Positions 48,579 to 59,908 are shown, counted from the first letter of the stretch. The stretch: DNA of 64,000 bases from Enterococcus ureilyticus (GCF_001730315.1 NZ_MIKC01000040.1:153149-217148), one strand, 5' to 3'. The notes: generated by a model from the letters alone, not told the origin. Numbers and translations: made by a program.

Positions 48579-51500
48579 GTGAACATCATTGAACGAATTG
48601 GTGCAAGTGAACTAGCCCGAGATTGGCAAAAACAATTAACAGGGAATACCCGCCAGTTGATTACAGGGTTAGCCGGCTCTGCAAAAACATTAGTCATGAC
48701 CAGTGGCTTTAAAGAGAAGAATAAAAAAATCGTTGTTGCCGTTCCAAATCTTTACTATGGAAACCAATTAGTCGAAGATTTTCGTAATATTTTGTCGGAT
48801 GAAGAAGTCTATATCTTTCCTGTTGATGAGGTGTTATCAGCTGAAATGGCCTTTTCTTCACCAGAAGCCAGAGCTGAAAGAGTGGCGGCACTTGATTTTC
48901 TTTTGACCGATCAAGCAGGGATTATCGTTGTTCCAGTAGCCGGGTTAAGGAAATATTTACCAAGTAAACAAACTTGGGAAAAGGCTCAGCTTCATTGGGA
49001 GCTTGGTGGCGAAATCGAGTTAGATACATTAGCGCAGCAATTAGTTTTGATGGGCTATGAGCGCCAATCCTTAGTAGGAAAACCAGGGGATTTTAGTATT
49101 CGCGGTAGTATTGTCGATGTTTATCCATTGAATTCAGAATATCCAGTAAGAGCGGAATTGTTTGATATTGAGATCGATTCGCTCCGTTACTTTGAAGCAG
49201 ATACACAACGTTCGGTCGGGCCTATTGAATCTGTCACACTTTCACCAATGACAGACTTGGTGTTTTCTAAAGACGATTTGATCCATGGGGAAAAAGAGCT
49301 GACGAAAGCATTGGAGAAACGAGTAGCAATTGCTAAAGATGCGTCTGAAAAAGGGTTTCTAGAAGACTATTTTGGACAGTTGGCAAGTTCTTGGAGTCAA
49401 GGGATTCCCACAGATACGGCTCATTACTATACAGATCTACTGTATGAAAATAAAACGACCTTACTTGATTATTTAACAGAAGATAGTTTGGTTTTTATTG
49501 ACGACTATGCGCGTATTTTAGAAGCAGAACGTGAAATTATTCGGGAAGAAAATGAATGGCAAGTGCTTAAACTAGAAGAAATGCGTATTTTTCCTGAGCA
49601 GACTTTTGGTGTAGAGTTTCACGAGCAAGTACGCAAAATGACGTTCTCAACAACTTTCTTTTCACTATTTCAAAAGGGTATGGGCAATTTGCGTTTCCAA
49701 GCGGTTCATAATTTTCAATATCGTTCGATGCAGCAATTCTTTGGTCAAATGCCCCTACTAAAAACGGAAATGGACCGTTGGCAAAAACAGGATCAGACGG
49801 TTATTGTTTTTGTTCCGACAAAAGAACGTAGTCAAAAAGTGGAAGAATTGTTTCGTGATTTTGCTATTTCAAGTGTGACCGCCTCAGCTGATAAATTAAT
49901 AGAAGGTAAAATTCAAATCGTTGAAGGGGCGCTGCAATCTGGGTTTGAGTTGCCAGTAGAAAAAATTGTTGCGATCACTGAAAAAGAAATTTTCCACACA
50001 ACGACGAAAAAAAGAGCAAGGCGTCAAACTGTTTCGAATGCAGAACGCTTGAAAAGCTATAGCGATCTGAAAACAGGAGATTATGTGGTTCATGCCAATC
50101 ATGGGATCGGAAAATATATTGGGATGCAGACGTTGGAAGTGGATGGTGTCCATCAAGACTACATCACGATTTTATACCAAAACGATGATAAACTATTCAT
50201 TCCTGTTACGCAGTTGAACCTGATTCAAAAGTTTGTAGCTTCTGAAGCGAAATCACCAAAAGTTAATAAATTGGGTGGTAGCGAATGGAGTAAAACAAAA
50301 CGCAAAGTTACATCTAAAATTGAAGATATTGCAGACGATTTGATTCAACTTTATGCGTCAAGAGAGTCTGAGAAAGGCTATGCTTTTCCACCAGATGATG
50401 CTTATCAGAAAGAATTTGAAGATGCTTTTCCCTATAGCGAAACAGATGATCAGCTGAGAAGTACGGCCGAAATCAAACACGACATGGAAAAAACGCGCCC
50501 GATGGATCGTCTATTGGTTGGCGATGTTGGCTACGGTAAGACAGAAGTCGCTTTACGTGCCGCATTTAAAGCAATCAACAATAATAAACAAGTGGCCTTT
50601 TTGGTTCCAACAACAATTTTAGCTCAGCAACATTACGAAACAATGTTGGATCGATTTGAAGGTTTCCCGGTAGAAGTCGGTTTATTGAGCCGCTTTAGAA
50701 CGAAAAAACAACAAAATGAAACGATTGAAAAAATCAAACATGGTCAAGTCGATATTGTCGTAGGAACTCACCGCCTGCTTTCTCAAGATGTGAATTTTAG
50801 TGATTTAGGCTTGCTGGTGATCGATGAGGAACAGCGTTTTGGTGTGAAGCATAAAGAGCGATTGAAACAATTAAGGGCGCAAGTCGATGTTTTAACACTG
50901 ACTGCAACACCGATACCTAGAACACTGCATATGTCGATGCTCGGCGTACGTGATCTATCTGTTATCGAGACGCCGCCTGAAAATCGTTATCCGATCCAAA
51001 CGTACGTCATGGAAAATAATCCAGGAGCAATTAGAGAGGCAATCGAAAGAGAAATGGCTCGTGATGGGCAAGTTTTTTATCTATACAATCGAGTAGATAC
51101 GATCGAGCAAAAGGTTGAAGAAATTCAAGCATTGGTTCCAGAAGCGAGGATTGCTTATGCACATGGTCAGATGACGGAAGTGCAATTAGAGAACACCTTA
51201 TTCGATTTTATTGAACGGCAATATGATGTATTAGTGACAACGACAATCATTGAAACGGGTGTAGACATTCCTAATGCCAATACTTTATTTGTAGAAAATG
51301 CTGATTACATGGGGCTGTCCACCTTGTATCAATTACGAGGTAGGGTTGGTCGAAGTAATCGGGTAGCGTATGCCTATTTTATGTACGAACAACAAAAGAT
51401 TTTAAATGAAGTGAGTGAAAAACGTTTAGAAGCGATCAAGGATTTCACCGAGTTAGGTTCAGGGTTTAAAATTGCGATGCGCGATTTATCAATACGTGGT

Positions 51501-52112
51501 GCAGGGAATCTATTAGGTGCACAGCAACATGGCTTTATTGATTCTGTTGGGTTTGATATGTACTCTCAAATGCTTTCAGAAGCAGTTGCTCGCAAACAAG
51601 GGAAAAATATCCAAGATCAAAAAACATCAGTTGAGATCGATTTGGGGATCGATGCCTACTTACCGACAAGCTATATCGATGATGAACGTCAAAAAATTGA
51701 AATTTACAAACGGATCCGTCAATTGGAAAATATGGATATGTACGATGAACTAGAAGCAGATCTACTGGATCGCTTTGGCGAATATCCAGACGAAGTTGCT
51801 CATTTATTGACGACAGGACGAATTAAAATGGATGGGGATCGAGCATTAATAGAAACGATCCGTAAACGACAACAAGAAATCATCTTTACACTAAGTAAGA
51901 TTGGCACTAAAACATATAATGTAGAACAAATTTTTGAAGCCTTGTCCAACACACAATTAAAAGCAGATCTTGCAGTAGATAATGAAAAAATGTCTATTCG
52001 CTTGAAAGTGCCTAAAGATATGAAGGAAGCCGCTTGGCTGCAAGAAGTGGCGTTGTTTACTACAGCTTTGAGACAGGAAAAATATAAAACTGTAGCTGTT
52101 GAAGAATCATAG
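48579..52112 (+). CDS. mfd: Transcription-repair coupling factor Mfd
   Basis: A 1177-residue DNA translocase that removes RNA polymerase stalled at lesions and brings in UvrA. An N-terminal UvrB-like region is followed by the polymerase-interacting domain near 485-555 (LKTGDYVVHANHGIGKY). The helicase has Walker A GDVGYGKT at 648-655 and the DEEQ box in VIDEEQRFG, and a C-terminal TRCF domain follows. It starts at GTG after AGGAGGAG. Length is normal. Confidence 0.96.
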   Translation: MNIIERIGASELARDWQKQLTGNTRQLITGLAGSAKTLVMTSGFKEKNKKIVVAVPNLYYGNQLVEDFRNILSDEEVYIFPVDEVLSAEMAFSSPEARAERVAALDFLLTDQAGIIVVPVAGLRKYLPSKQTWEKAQLHWELGGEIELDTLAQQLVLMGYERQSLVGKPGDFSIRGSIVDVYPLNSEYPVRAELFDIEIDSLRYFEADTQRSVGPIESVTLSPMTDLVFSKDDLIHGEKELTKALEKRVAIAKDASEKGFLEDYFGQLASSWSQGIPTDTAHYYTDLLYENKTTLLDYLTEDSLVFIDDYARILEAEREIIREENEWQVLKLEEMRIFPEQTFGVEFHEQVRKMTFSTTFFSLFQKGMGNLRFQAVHNFQYRSMQQFFGQMPLLKTEMDRWQKQDQTVIVFVPTKERSQKVEELFRDFAISSVTASADKLIEGKIQIVEGALQSGFELPVEKIVAITEKEIFHTTTKKRARRQTVSNAERLKSYSDLKTGDYVVHANHGIGKYIGMQTLEVDGVHQDYITILYQNDDKLFIPVTQLNLIQKFVASEAKSPKVNKLGGSEWSKTKRKVTSKIEDIADDLIQLYASRESEKGYAFPPDDAYQKEFEDAFPYSETDDQLRSTAEIKHDMEKTRPMDRLLVGDVGYGKTEVALRAAFKAINNNKQVAFLVPTTILAQQHYETMLDRFEGFPVEVGLLSRFRTKKQQNETIEKIKHGQVDIVVGTHRLLSQDVNFSDLGLLVIDEEQRFGVKHKERLKQLRAQVDVLTLTATPIPRTLHMSMLGVRDLSVIETPPENRYPIQTYVMENNPGAIREAIEREMARDGQVFYLYNRVDTIEQKVEEIQALVPEARIAYAHGQMTEVQLENTLFDFIERQYDVLVTTTIIETGVDIPNANTLFVENADYMGLSTLYQLRGRVGRSNRVAYAYFMYEQQKILNEVSEKRLEAIKDFTELGSGFKIAMRDLSIRGAGNLLGAQQHGFIDSVGFDMYSQMLSEAVARKQGKNIQDQKTSVEIDLGIDAYLPTSYIDDERQKIEIYKRIRQLENMDMYDELEADLLDRFGEYPDEVAHLLTTGRIKMDGDRALIETIRKRQQEIIFTLSKIGTKTYNVEQIFEALSNTQLKADLAVDNEKMSIRLKVPKDMKEAAWLQEVALFTTALRQEKYKTVAVEES

Positions 52113-52127
52113 AAAAAGACAAGATGG

Positions 52128-52236
52128 ATAGTTTAGTGCTTTGAAAAAAAGGGAACATCTGATTGTGATAAAAAAGCTTCACACTCACATTCATCTATTT
52201 TTAAGTGAAGCAAAATAAGCTCATTCAGCCTTTAGA
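52128..52236 (+). repeat. Degenerate third copy of the mfd-leader repeat
   Basis: The spacer between mfd and the flippase gene keeps the repeat's ATCTGATTGTG, ACTCACAT, TCTATTTTT and TTCAGCCTTT blocks in the same order and spacing, but the arms between have changed. It also ends just before a ribosome binding site. Confidence 0.6.
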
Positions 52237-52249
52237 TTGGAGGTCAACT

Positions 52250-53836
52250 ATGGCACATAAGGAAATGCGGACGATGATGCAAGGCGCGGTTGTTTTAACG
52301 GTAGCATCATTTATCGCCAAAGTGTTGAGTGCAGTTTATCGGGTACCGTTTCAAAATTTAGTTGGGGATGAAGGGTTTTACGTCTATCAACAAGTTTATC
52401 CGATTTATGGTATAGCAATGACTTTAGCATTATCAGGACTGCCGCAATTTATTTCTAAAATCGTAGCAGAACAACCAGAAATCAGTGAGCAGAAAAAAGT
52501 ATTGCAACAACTTTTTCCTTTTGTTTTTATTTTGGCGGGTTTATGTTGGGCCTTCTTCTTTTTCGGTAGCTATGAAATTGCGTATATGATGGGAGACTTG
52601 AAATTGTCCTCTTTGATCCAAGTTGTCTCATTTACCTTTTTGCTAGTTCCAGTATTGTCATTTTATCGTGGGAATTTCCAAGGACATTTAAGGATGATTC
52701 CAAGTGCCGTTTCACAAGTGGTAGAACAGCTCGTTCGAGTTGGTGTGATTTTAGTTGCGGCGTACTCATTTTCTAAGTTTGGCTGGTCAGTTTATCAGAC
52801 TGGAACCATTGCAATGGCTGGTGCGCTTTTAGGCGGCGTAGTTGCTGCAGGAATTTTGTGGTATTATGATCGAAAGATTCGGATAGGCAGTTCTGCTTAT
52901 CTGACTCAATGGAGATGGTCAAGGAATTCAGGGAGCTTGTTTAGACGTTTGCTAGTAGAAGGCGGTATTGTTTCTTTGTATAGTGCCTTTTTAATTCTTT
53001 TTCAGTTGGTCGATTCATTTGTTGTAAAGAATACACTGGTTATTTCTGGGATAAGTGATTCTGCAGCAAAGATTGATAAAGGTGTGTATGATCGTGGTCA
53101 GCCGCTCGTTCAATTAGGCTTGGTTGTTGCATTGGCGTTGAGCTCCAGTTTTTTACCGACGCTAACAAAATATTTTGTTAGTCAAGAGCAAGGACGCTTT
53201 TTGCAAGCGGCTAAAGTCTTTTTACGTTTGACAACGACCGTTGCAGCTGCTGCTTCATTAGGTTTAGTATTACTGCTCCCATACATGAATTTTGCTTTGT
53301 TTAAGGACTATCATGGCAATGGGGTCTTAGGCATCTATGTTTGGTCCATTGCATTTATGGCAGTGATTCAAGCCTATCAAAGTATTTTACAGAGCCGTAA
53401 TCAGTTTGTGACAGCAATAGTTGCTGCATGTGCGGGTCTTTTGGTAAAACTTATTTCCACAAGTCCACTGACATATTCATGGGGGACAGTAGGTGCAAGT
53501 CTTTCTACGATTGCAGGATTGATTACTACGCTCATTTTCTTGATGCTTTTTTCTAAAAACGAGATTAACCGTTTTGTTATAGAACATCGCTTTTTCAAAA
53601 AACTAATGATCAGTTTAGCGACAATGGGTATTGTATTGATCTGTTATCAAGGTGTGATTGCGTTGTTTCTTGGAACGGTCGACCACCGAGGTCAGGCGTT
53701 GATCTTTACATTAGTGGGCGTTTTAATTGGTGCAGGAACATTTATTTACAGTATCATCAAAATAAAGTTATTTACTGTACGGGAATGGCTGACATTACCG
53801 TTTGGAGCAAAAATATTAAGAATGAAGAGGAAATAA
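52250..53836 (+). CDS. SpoVB/MurJ-like lipid-linked polysaccharide flippase
   Basis: A 528-residue membrane protein with about fourteen helices and the start [20 protein letters not shown]. It belongs to the MOP superfamily (SpoVB/YtgP/MurJ), whose members flip lipid-linked cell-wall precursors. Its place after mfd matches B. subtilis YabM. Whether it is the lipid II flippase here is not known. ATG 52250 follows TTGGAGG. Confidence 0.88.
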   Translation: MAHKEMRTMMQGAVVLTVASFIAKVLSAVYRVPFQNLVGDEGFYVYQQVYPIYGIAMTLALSGLPQFISKIVAEQPEISEQKKVLQQLFPFVFILAGLCWAFFFFGSYEIAYMMGDLKLSSLIQVVSFTFLLVPVLSFYRGNFQGHLRMIPSAVSQVVEQLVRVGVILVAAYSFSKFGWSVYQTGTIAMAGALLGGVVAAGILWYYDRKIRIGSSAYLTQWRWSRNSGSLFRRLLVEGGIVSLYSAFLILFQLVDSFVVKNTLVISGISDSAAKIDKGVYDRGQPLVQLGLVVALALSSSFLPTLTKYFVSQEQGRFLQAAKVFLRLTTTVAAAASLGLVLLLPYMNFALFKDYHGNGVLGIYVWSIAFMAVIQAYQSILQSRNQFVTAIVAACAGLLVKLISTSPLTYSWGTVGASLSTIAGLITTLIFLMLFSKNEINRFVIEHRFFKKLMISLATMGIVLICYQGVIALFLGTVDHRGQALIFTLVGVLIGAGTFIYSIIKIKLFTVREWLTLPFGAKILRMKRK

Positions 53837-53838
53837 TT

Positions 53839-54114
53839 ATGCGTTTAGATAAATTTTTAAAAGTTTCACGTATTATTAAAAGAAGACCTGTAGCAAAAGA
53901 AGTTGCTGATAAGGGGCGGATTCAAATCAATGGCATCTTGGCGAAATCATCGAGTAATGTAAAAATTGGGGATCAAGTTCGAATCCAATTTGGCAATAAA
54001 ATCTTAGAAATCGAAGTACTCGAGCTTCGTGATTCAACGAAAAAAGAAGATGCAGAAAAGATGTATCAGATTATTTCAGAGAAAAGAGTCGAAAATAGTG
54101 AGAATTTAGATTAG
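53839..54114 (+). CDS. rqcP: RqcP-like RNA-binding S4 domain protein
   Basis: A 91-residue protein that is mostly one S4 domain ([21 protein letters not shown]). YabO/RqcP binds the obstructed large subunit and aids alanine tailing by RqcH in ribosome quality control. It begins two bases after the flippase gene. The yabN (MazG-like) gene that precedes it in Bacillus is absent here. Confidence 0.9.
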   Translation: MRLDKFLKVSRIIKRRPVAKEVADKGRIQINGILAKSSSNVKIGDQVRIQFGNKILEIEVLELRDSTKKEDAEKMYQIISEKRVENSENLD

Positions 54115-54140
54115 ACAAGCTTCTTAGATGTTGGTATAAT
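54112..54140 (+). promoter_or_regulatory. Promoter ahead of divIC
   Basis: TAGACA (54112-54117) and TATAAT (54135-54140) are 17 bases apart, with a TG one base before the -10 box (extended -10). Confidence 0.75.
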
Positions 54141-54176
54141 AAACTGGACAAACCAAAAACGAGTGGAGCGGAAAAC

Positions 54177-54644
54177 ATGGGAAAAAAGAAAAAAGACATG
54201 GAGAAAGTTGCTGCATTAGATAATGAGTATACTAAAGAACAGTATGCTGAATTTCAAAAACAGCAAAAGCAGTTGATTTTCAGACGCCGACGTTTGGCAG
54301 TTGTTTTTCTCGTGGCGTTTGTGATTTTTATCGTTTCAGGGATGCAGCTAATGAAGGATTATCAACAATTGAGTGCTTTCAAAAAGCAGCACACAGAAGC
54401 GGTTGCTGAATCCGCAGAAGCTGATAAGAAGTTAAATCGTTTGGAACAAGACGTGGCCCTTTTAAGAGATGATGATTACGTAGCGAAGTTGGCTCGTAGC
54501 CGTTTTTATGTTTCAAAAGAAGGCGAACAAATCTATAACATTCCAGAGTTAGGCGGAACGACTAGCTCCAGCAATGAACAAAAAGAATCATCACAAGAGA
54601 GTCAATCACAGTCTCATTCAACTGAAAAACAATCAGGCGAATAA
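54177..54644 (+). CDS. divIC: Septum formation initiator DivIC
   Basis: A 155-residue bitopic protein: cytoplasmic N-terminus with many lysines, one membrane helix near residues 40-58 (LAVVFLVAFVIFIVSG), an outer coiled coil (60-100) and a serine/glutamine-rich tail. DivIC acts with FtsL and DivIB in the divisome. Gene order matches B. subtilis. Confidence 0.9.
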   Translation: MGKKKKDMEKVAALDNEYTKEQYAEFQKQQKQLIFRRRRLAVVFLVAFVIFIVSGMQLMKDYQQLSAFKKQHTEAVAESAEADKKLNRLEQDVALLRDDDYVAKLARSRFYVSKEGEQIYNIPELGGTTSSSNEQKESSQESQSQSHSTEKQSGE

Positions 54645-54687
54645 CTGCAGATATAATAGGGTAAATAATAGGAGGAACATTTTTTTT

Positions 54688-55164
54688 ATGTCAATTGAAG
54701 TAGGAGCGAAGTTGCCAGGAAAAGTGTCTGGTATCACTAATTTTGGTGCCTTCATCGATCTAGGTGAAGGAAAAACAGGGTTGGTTCACATTAGTGAAGT
54801 ATCAAATGGATTTGTAAAAGATATCCATGATGTGTTGACCGTAGGAGATGAAGTAACTGTAAAAGTTACCTCAGTCGGTGATGACGGTAAAGTAGGCTTA
54901 TCGATTCGTAAAGCTCAAGAACAAGCAGCAGAACCAAAACGTGAATATCAACGTCGTGATAACAATGAGCATCAAGGCAATCGTGATCGGAATCAACGTC
55001 CAGCACCTAAAAAACAATTTACAAGAGCACAACCAATGAACAATTCAAAACAAGATTTTGATTCATTGATGAGCTCATTTTTGAAAGATAGTGATGATCG
55101 TTTAACTTCACTGAAACGGAATACTGAAGGCAAACGTGGCGGACGCGGTGGACGTCGCAATTAA
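54688..55164 (+). CDS. S1-domain RNA-binding protein (YabR-like)
   Basis: A 158-residue protein. One S1 domain (residues 1-75, GKVSGITNFGAFIDLGEGKTG) is followed by a disordered, basic tail rich in arginine, glutamine and glycine (end GGRGGRRN). Probably binds RNA or ribosomes; the exact role is unclear. An AGGAGG site precedes the ATG. Confidence 0.88.
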   Translation: MSIEVGAKLPGKVSGITNFGAFIDLGEGKTGLVHISEVSNGFVKDIHDVLTVGDEVTVKVTSVGDDGKVGLSIRKAQEQAAEPKREYQRRDNNEHQGNRDRNQRPAPKKQFTRAQPMNNSKQDFDSLMSSFLKDSDDRLTSLKRNTEGKRGGRGGRRN

Positions 55165-55178
55165 CGAATAGATAATTG

Positions 55179-55208
55179 AAGCTGAGCGAAAGCTCGGCTT
55201 TTATGTTT
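55179..55208 (+). terminator. Hairpin after the S1-domain gene
   Basis: A 9-base stem with one wobble (55179-55187 with 55192-55200) and a GAAA loop, then a short T-rich run. Probably a weak terminator. Confidence 0.65.
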
Positions 55209-55235
55209 GGTGCAGTTTTTGTGGAAGTCTATAAA
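55207..55235 (+). promoter_or_regulatory. Possible promoter of tilS
   Basis: TTGGTG (55207-55212) and TATAAA (55230-55235) with a 17-base spacer. Boxes are moderate matches. Confidence 0.45.
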
Positions 55236-55258
55236 CTAAGGAACGAAGAGGTGAGTAG

Positions 55259-56641
55259 ATGTTTCGAGAATTTTATGATCATTGTAAAAACAATGCGTAC
55301 TGGCAACCAAACCAAAAATTACTATTAGCAATTTCTGGTGGAGTTGATTCGATGGTATTATTAGAACTCATGCGAAAGGCGGCGCAAAAAGACTGCTTAA
55401 AATTGATTGTCGCCCATGTCGATCACCGCTTACGATTAGAATCAGTAGAAGAAGCATTATACTTGAGTGAGTACTGCCAACAAAAAGGGATTTCATACTA
55501 TAGTAAAGTGTGGGAAGAAGTTGACAAGTCAAAAAATACAGAGGCTCGTGCCCGCAATTTTCGCTATACTTTTTTTTCTGAAATTATGGAACAAGAAAAT
55601 ATTTCTACGCTTTTGACTGCTCACCATAGCGATGATCAAGCTGAAACGATTTTGATGAAATTGGTAAGAGGAAGTGCACTATCAAATTTAGTTGGGATCA
55701 GAGCGAGACGACCCTTTGGTGGTGGTGAATTGATTCGACCTTTCTTAATTTTTTCCAAAGAACAGTTGGAACAGTTTGCTAAACAATCAGGAATTGTGTA
55801 TTTTGAAGATCGTTCTAATCAAAGCGATACCTATCTGCGTAATCGTATGAGACATCAGGTTATCCCTATTTTAAAACAGGAAAATCCAAATTTCTTACAG
55901 CATATCACTGATTTTAGTGAGCAACTTACTTTAGCTGACGAGCTTATTCAGTCTGTTATTGAACCAAAGTATGAGCGTTGGGTAAAAAAAACAGCAGAAG
56001 GTTGGGCATGTCAATTATCAGAACTAAGGCGGGAAGAAAGAAGTGTTCAACTGTTTTTCTTAATATTTTTTTTCCAACGAACAATTGTTTCACAAGGTGT
56101 GCTAATCAGTCAAGCGCAGCTTCAACAACTACTAAAACTGCTCAATCAGCCAGCCCCCCAATTGATGATGGATATCGAACAAGGTTGGCAAATAGTAAAA
56201 GAATACAATGTTGTCCATCTAAAGAAAAATCAGCTGAATTATAAAGAAGGCCCCTTTTTTTTATGTGAAAATGAGCAAGTTTTTCTTTCTGAAAATGAAT
56301 GGCTAGGATTGGAAACGACAGAAGAAAAAATACAGCAGCCAGAAACAATAAAAAATTGGTCAGAGCATTCGTTACTCATAAGCGGGCAAACGAGATTACC
56401 ATTAACGATCCGTCATCGTAAAAATGGTGACAGAATATCGATGACGCCTGACTTAACGAAAAGAGTGAATCGGATATTTATTGATCAAAAAGTTCCAAAT
56501 TTGCTCAGAGATCAGGCTTGGATCATTCTTTCGGCGCAAGATCAAATTATTTGGGTTCCTCTATTTGTAAATTCCTATTTGAGTATTCCGAAAGAAACTG
56601 ATAAAATACTCTACAGACTCCTTTATAAAATAAAAGAGTAA
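55259..56641 (+). CDS. tilS: tRNA(Ile)-lysidine synthase
   Basis: A 460-residue enzyme that attaches lysine to cytidine 34 of the AUA-reading isoleucine tRNA. The N-type ATP pyrophosphatase loop SGGVDS is near residues 24-29, with further conserved HHSDDQAETILM and a C-terminal TilS domain (RHRKNGDRI). Essential in most bacteria; length is normal. Confidence 0.95.
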   Translation: MFREFYDHCKNNAYWQPNQKLLLAISGGVDSMVLLELMRKAAQKDCLKLIVAHVDHRLRLESVEEALYLSEYCQQKGISYYSKVWEEVDKSKNTEARARNFRYTFFSEIMEQENISTLLTAHHSDDQAETILMKLVRGSALSNLVGIRARRPFGGGELIRPFLIFSKEQLEQFAKQSGIVYFEDRSNQSDTYLRNRMRHQVIPILKQENPNFLQHITDFSEQLTLADELIQSVIEPKYERWVKKTAEGWACQLSELRREERSVQLFFLIFFFQRTIVSQGVLISQAQLQQLLKLLNQPAPQLMMDIEQGWQIVKEYNVVHLKKNQLNYKEGPFFLCENEQVFLSENEWLGLETTEEKIQQPETIKNWSEHSLLISGQTRLPLTIRHRKNGDRISMTPDLTKRVNRIFIDQKVPNLLRDQAWIILSAQDQIIWVPLFVNSYLSIPKETDKILYRLLYKIKE

Positions 56642-56722
56642 GGAATAGAAAATGCTTTTATTCAAAGCAACAAAATAATATAAAAATCATGAATAATGAT
56701 CTCACAGGAAAAGGAGAGCACT

Positions 56723-57268
56723 ATGTTAGAGAAAGATATTGAACGAGTTTTGATTAGCAAAGAACAAATTCTTGAAAAATCAATTGAACTTGGAAAACAA
56801 CTAACAGAAGACTACAAGGATAAAAATCCATTAGTGATCGGTATTTTAAAGGGAGCAATTCCTTTTATGGCGGACATCACACGTACAATTGATACGTACT
56901 TAGAAATGGACTTTATGGATGTATCCAGCTATGGCAATGCAACCGTGTCTTCTGGTGAAGTAAAAATCGTTAAAGATTTAGACACAAATGTTGAAGGTCG
57001 TGATATTCTGATTGTAGAAGATATCATTGACAGCGGACGTACGTTAGCCTATCTAGTTGATCTCTTTAAGTATAGAAAAGCAGCATCCGTAAAAATTGTA
57101 ACATTGTTAGATAAACCGGAAGGCCGTGTGGTCGATATCGTTGCGGATTACGTTGGTTTTGACGTACCCAATGAGTTTGTTGTAGGTTACGGCTTAGATT
57201 ATGCTGAACGCTATCGAAATCTTCCGTATGTAGGGGTATTAAAACCTGAAATCTACGAATCAAATTAA
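56723..57268 (+). CDS. hpt: Hypoxanthine phosphoribosyltransferase
   Basis: A 181-residue purine salvage enzyme making IMP or GMP from hypoxanthine or guanine. The PRPP-binding motif [12 protein letters not shown] is near residues 97-108. ATG 56723 follows AAGGAG; the longer reading from 56696 has no such site. The pair with tilS is conserved in Bacilli. Confidence 0.95.
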   Translation: MLEKDIERVLISKEQILEKSIELGKQLTEDYKDKNPLVIGILKGAIPFMADITRTIDTYLEMDFMDVSSYGNATVSSGEVKIVKDLDTNVEGRDILIVEDIIDSGRTLAYLVDLFKYRKAASVKIVTLLDKPEGRVVDIVADYVGFDVPNEFVVGYGLDYAERYRNLPYVGVLKPEIYESN

Positions 57269-57367
57269 TATCTCTCTTAGATTTAGTTATGTTACAATGT
57301 AAAGGTCAGGATTGATAAAAATAAACCGTAAAATTAAATTACGAACAGTAATCAAAGGAGGACAGGC

Positions 57368-59530
57368 ATGAATAAAAAAAATAGCGGCATGAAAAATGGC
57401 CTTTATTATGTATTGCTGATTTTGGCGATGGTCATGGTTGTTTATTTCATTTTTGGAAATAACAATCCTCAGTCACCAGATATCGAATACTCAACCTTCA
57501 GTACCCAATTAGAAGAAGGTAAAGTGAAAGAACTGACGATCCAACCAACCAATGGTGTGTATAAGATCACAGGTCAGTACAAAGAAAAACAAGAAATCAA
57601 AAATACTGGTGGTCTTTCTTTATGGGGATCTACAGAAGTTTCAACTAAAGCATTTACTACCATTGTCTTACCAAGTGATATCACCTTATCAGGAATCCAA
57701 GATATGGCGAAAGATAATAATGTAAAACTTACAGTGAAAGAACAATCATCTAGTGGTGCTTGGCTTTCTATCTTATTTAGTTTCTTACCAATCGTATTGT
57801 TTATCTTCTTATTCTACATGATGATGGGACAACAAGGCGGCGGTGGCGGTGGGGGCGGCCGTGTCATGAACTTTGGTAAATCAAAAGCCAAAGAAGCAGA
57901 CAAAAAAGCCAACCGCGTACGCTTCTCTGACGTAGCAGGAGCGGAAGAAGAGAAACAAGAATTAGTTGAAGTGGTCGAATTCTTAAAAGACCCTCGCCGT
58001 TTCGTTGAATTAGGTGCCCGCATCCCAGCAGGTGTTCTATTAGAAGGACCTCCGGGGACTGGTAAAACCTTACTTGCTAAAGCCGTTGCCGGTGAAGCAG
58101 GTGTACCGTTCTACTCTATCTCAGGTTCAGACTTCGTTGAAATGTTCGTCGGTGTCGGTGCAAGCCGTGTCCGTGACTTATTTGAAACAGCGAAGAAAAA
58201 TGCACCAGCAATCATCTTCATCGATGAAATCGATGCCGTTGGTCGTCAACGTGGTGCTGGTATGGGCGGCGGACACGATGAACGTGAACAAACCCTAAAC
58301 CAATTGCTTGTTGAAATGGATGGATTTGATGGCAACGAAGGCGTAATCGTCGTAGCTGCAACAAACCGTTCAGATGTATTGGATCCGGCATTATTACGTC
58401 CAGGCCGTTTTGACCGTCAAATTTTAGTTGGTCGTCCTGATGTAAAAGGCCGTGAAGCGATTCTTAAAGTTCATGCTCGTAACAAACCATTAGCTGACGA
58501 TGTTGATTTGAAAGTCGTAGCACAACAAACACCAGGTTTTGCTGGTGCTGATTTAGAAAACGTCTTAAACGAAGCGGCTCTAGTTGCTGCTCGTCGTAAT
58601 AAAAAGAAAATTGATGCATCCGATGTGGACGAAGCAGAAGACCGCGTAATTGCAGGTCCTGCGAAGAGAGATCGTGTGATCAATAAAAAAGAACGCGAAA
58701 TGGTTGCTTACCACGAAGCAGGACATACCATTGTTGGTTTAGTCTTAAGCCGTGCCCGTATCGTTCATAAAGTAACTATCATTCCTCGTGGACGCGCTGG
58801 CGGTTATATGATCGCTTTACCAAAAGAAGATCAATTCTTAATGACCAAAGAAGACATGTTTGAACAAATCGTTGGATTACTTGGTGGACGTACAGCAGAA
58901 GAAATTATTTTCGATGTACAATCAACAGGTGCTTCTAATGACTTCGAACAAGCAACAGGGATTGCCCGTAGCATGGTAACTGAATATGGAATGAGTGACA
59001 AATTAGGTCCTGTTCAATATGAAGGAAACCACCAAGTCTTTGTTGGACGTGACTATGGTCAAACAAAAGCTTACTCAGAACAGGTAGCATTCGAAATCGA
59101 TCAAGAAGTACGTCGTATCTTGATGGAAGCACACGATAAAGCGCGTGAAATCATTGAAACGCACCGTGCGCAACATAAACTAATTGCTGAAAAACTATTA
59201 GAGTATGAAACATTAGATGCTCGTAGTATCAAATCATTGTTTGAAGAAGGCGTTATGCCACAGGATGTTATCGATAGCCAATTCCCTAGTGAAAAGGCTC
59301 AAACATTCGAGGAAGCCAAACGTGCATTAGAAGAAAAAGATGCACAAAGACAAGCCGAAGAAAAACAAGACTTTGAGGAAGCGAAAAAAGAGTTACATGA
59401 CGAAACGGAAGAAGTAAAAGCGGACAGTGAAAAAACAGAAGAAAAAGTTCAATCAGAAGTAAAATCTGATGAAGAACACAAAAATGATTCTGAATATGAC
59501 CGTAACAACTTTGACGATCGTTACAAATAA
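57368..59530 (+). CDS. ftsH: ATP-dependent zinc metalloprotease FtsH
   Basis: A 720-residue membrane protease. Two membrane helices (about 11-29 and 135-155) flank an outer domain. The AAA module has Walker A GPPGTGKT at 227-234 and Walker B IIFIDEID. The zinc site is HEAGH at 449-453. The C-terminal 80 residues are a long, highly charged, glutamate- and lysine-rich tail. A glycine run (GGGGGGG) follows the second helix. Confidence 0.96.
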   Translation: MNKKNSGMKNGLYYVLLILAMVMVVYFIFGNNNPQSPDIEYSTFSTQLEEGKVKELTIQPTNGVYKITGQYKEKQEIKNTGGLSLWGSTEVSTKAFTTIVLPSDITLSGIQDMAKDNNVKLTVKEQSSSGAWLSILFSFLPIVLFIFLFYMMMGQQGGGGGGGGRVMNFGKSKAKEADKKANRVRFSDVAGAEEEKQELVEVVEFLKDPRRFVELGARIPAGVLLEGPPGTGKTLLAKAVAGEAGVPFYSISGSDFVEMFVGVGASRVRDLFETAKKNAPAIIFIDEIDAVGRQRGAGMGGGHDEREQTLNQLLVEMDGFDGNEGVIVVAATNRSDVLDPALLRPGRFDRQILVGRPDVKGREAILKVHARNKPLADDVDLKVVAQQTPGFAGADLENVLNEAALVAARRNKKKIDASDVDEAEDRVIAGPAKRDRVINKKEREMVAYHEAGHTIVGLVLSRARIVHKVTIIPRGRAGGYMIALPKEDQFLMTKEDMFEQIVGLLGGRTAEEIIFDVQSTGASNDFEQATGIARSMVTEYGMSDKLGPVQYEGNHQVFVGRDYGQTKAYSEQVAFEIDQEVRRILMEAHDKAREIIETHRAQHKLIAEKLLEYETLDARSIKSLFEEGVMPQDVIDSQFPSEKAQTFEEAKRALEEKDAQRQAEEKQDFEEAKKELHDETEEVKADSEKTEEKVQSEVKSDEEHKNDSEYDRNNFDDRYK

Positions 59531-59538
59531 GCACATGA

Positions 59539-59584
59539 AAGTCTCCGTTACACTCGTTCAGTGAGTGTAACGGAGACATTTTTA
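59539..59584 (+). terminator. Terminator after ftsH
   Basis: A perfect 15-base stem (59541-59555 with 59563-59577) followed by T-rich sequence. Confidence 0.9.
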
Positions 59585-59832
59585 ATAGTTGCGTGCGCAA
59601 CCCATGGCATTGCTGTATTTTATAAGTAGCGGTTACAGCTTTTTATGTAGTATTGATTTGTACAACTTTACTGTATTTTGGTTTAAGAATTTATTTTCCT
59701 TTGAACCAATCGGCTAATAAATAAAAATACGTTTCATTGCCTATCGTCTATTACTCTAAAAAAAGCAAGTAGCACTTATCAGTTCCAATTGTTGGTCGCG
59801 ACTTGCTTTTTCTTTAGCTTAAAATGATTTAG
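59585..59832. other. Region between ftsH and hslO with a second hairpin
   Basis: No gene. At 59760-59770 and 59801-59811 two 11-base arms are complementary, with A-rich and T-rich ends like a bidirectional terminator and a 30-base loop. Otherwise AT-rich and unremarkable. Confidence 0.6.
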
Positions 59833-59861
59833 TTGAAAAAATAGCCAAACACTAGTATTAT
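59833..59861 (+). promoter_or_regulatory. Promoter of hslO
   Basis: TTGAAA (59833-59838) and TATTAT (59856-59861) are 17 bases apart. Confidence 0.7.
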
Positions 59862-59908
59862 CTGATAATGAGTTAGAAAAAGAAGCAAGTGAGAAGAGGA
59901 AAATAAAA

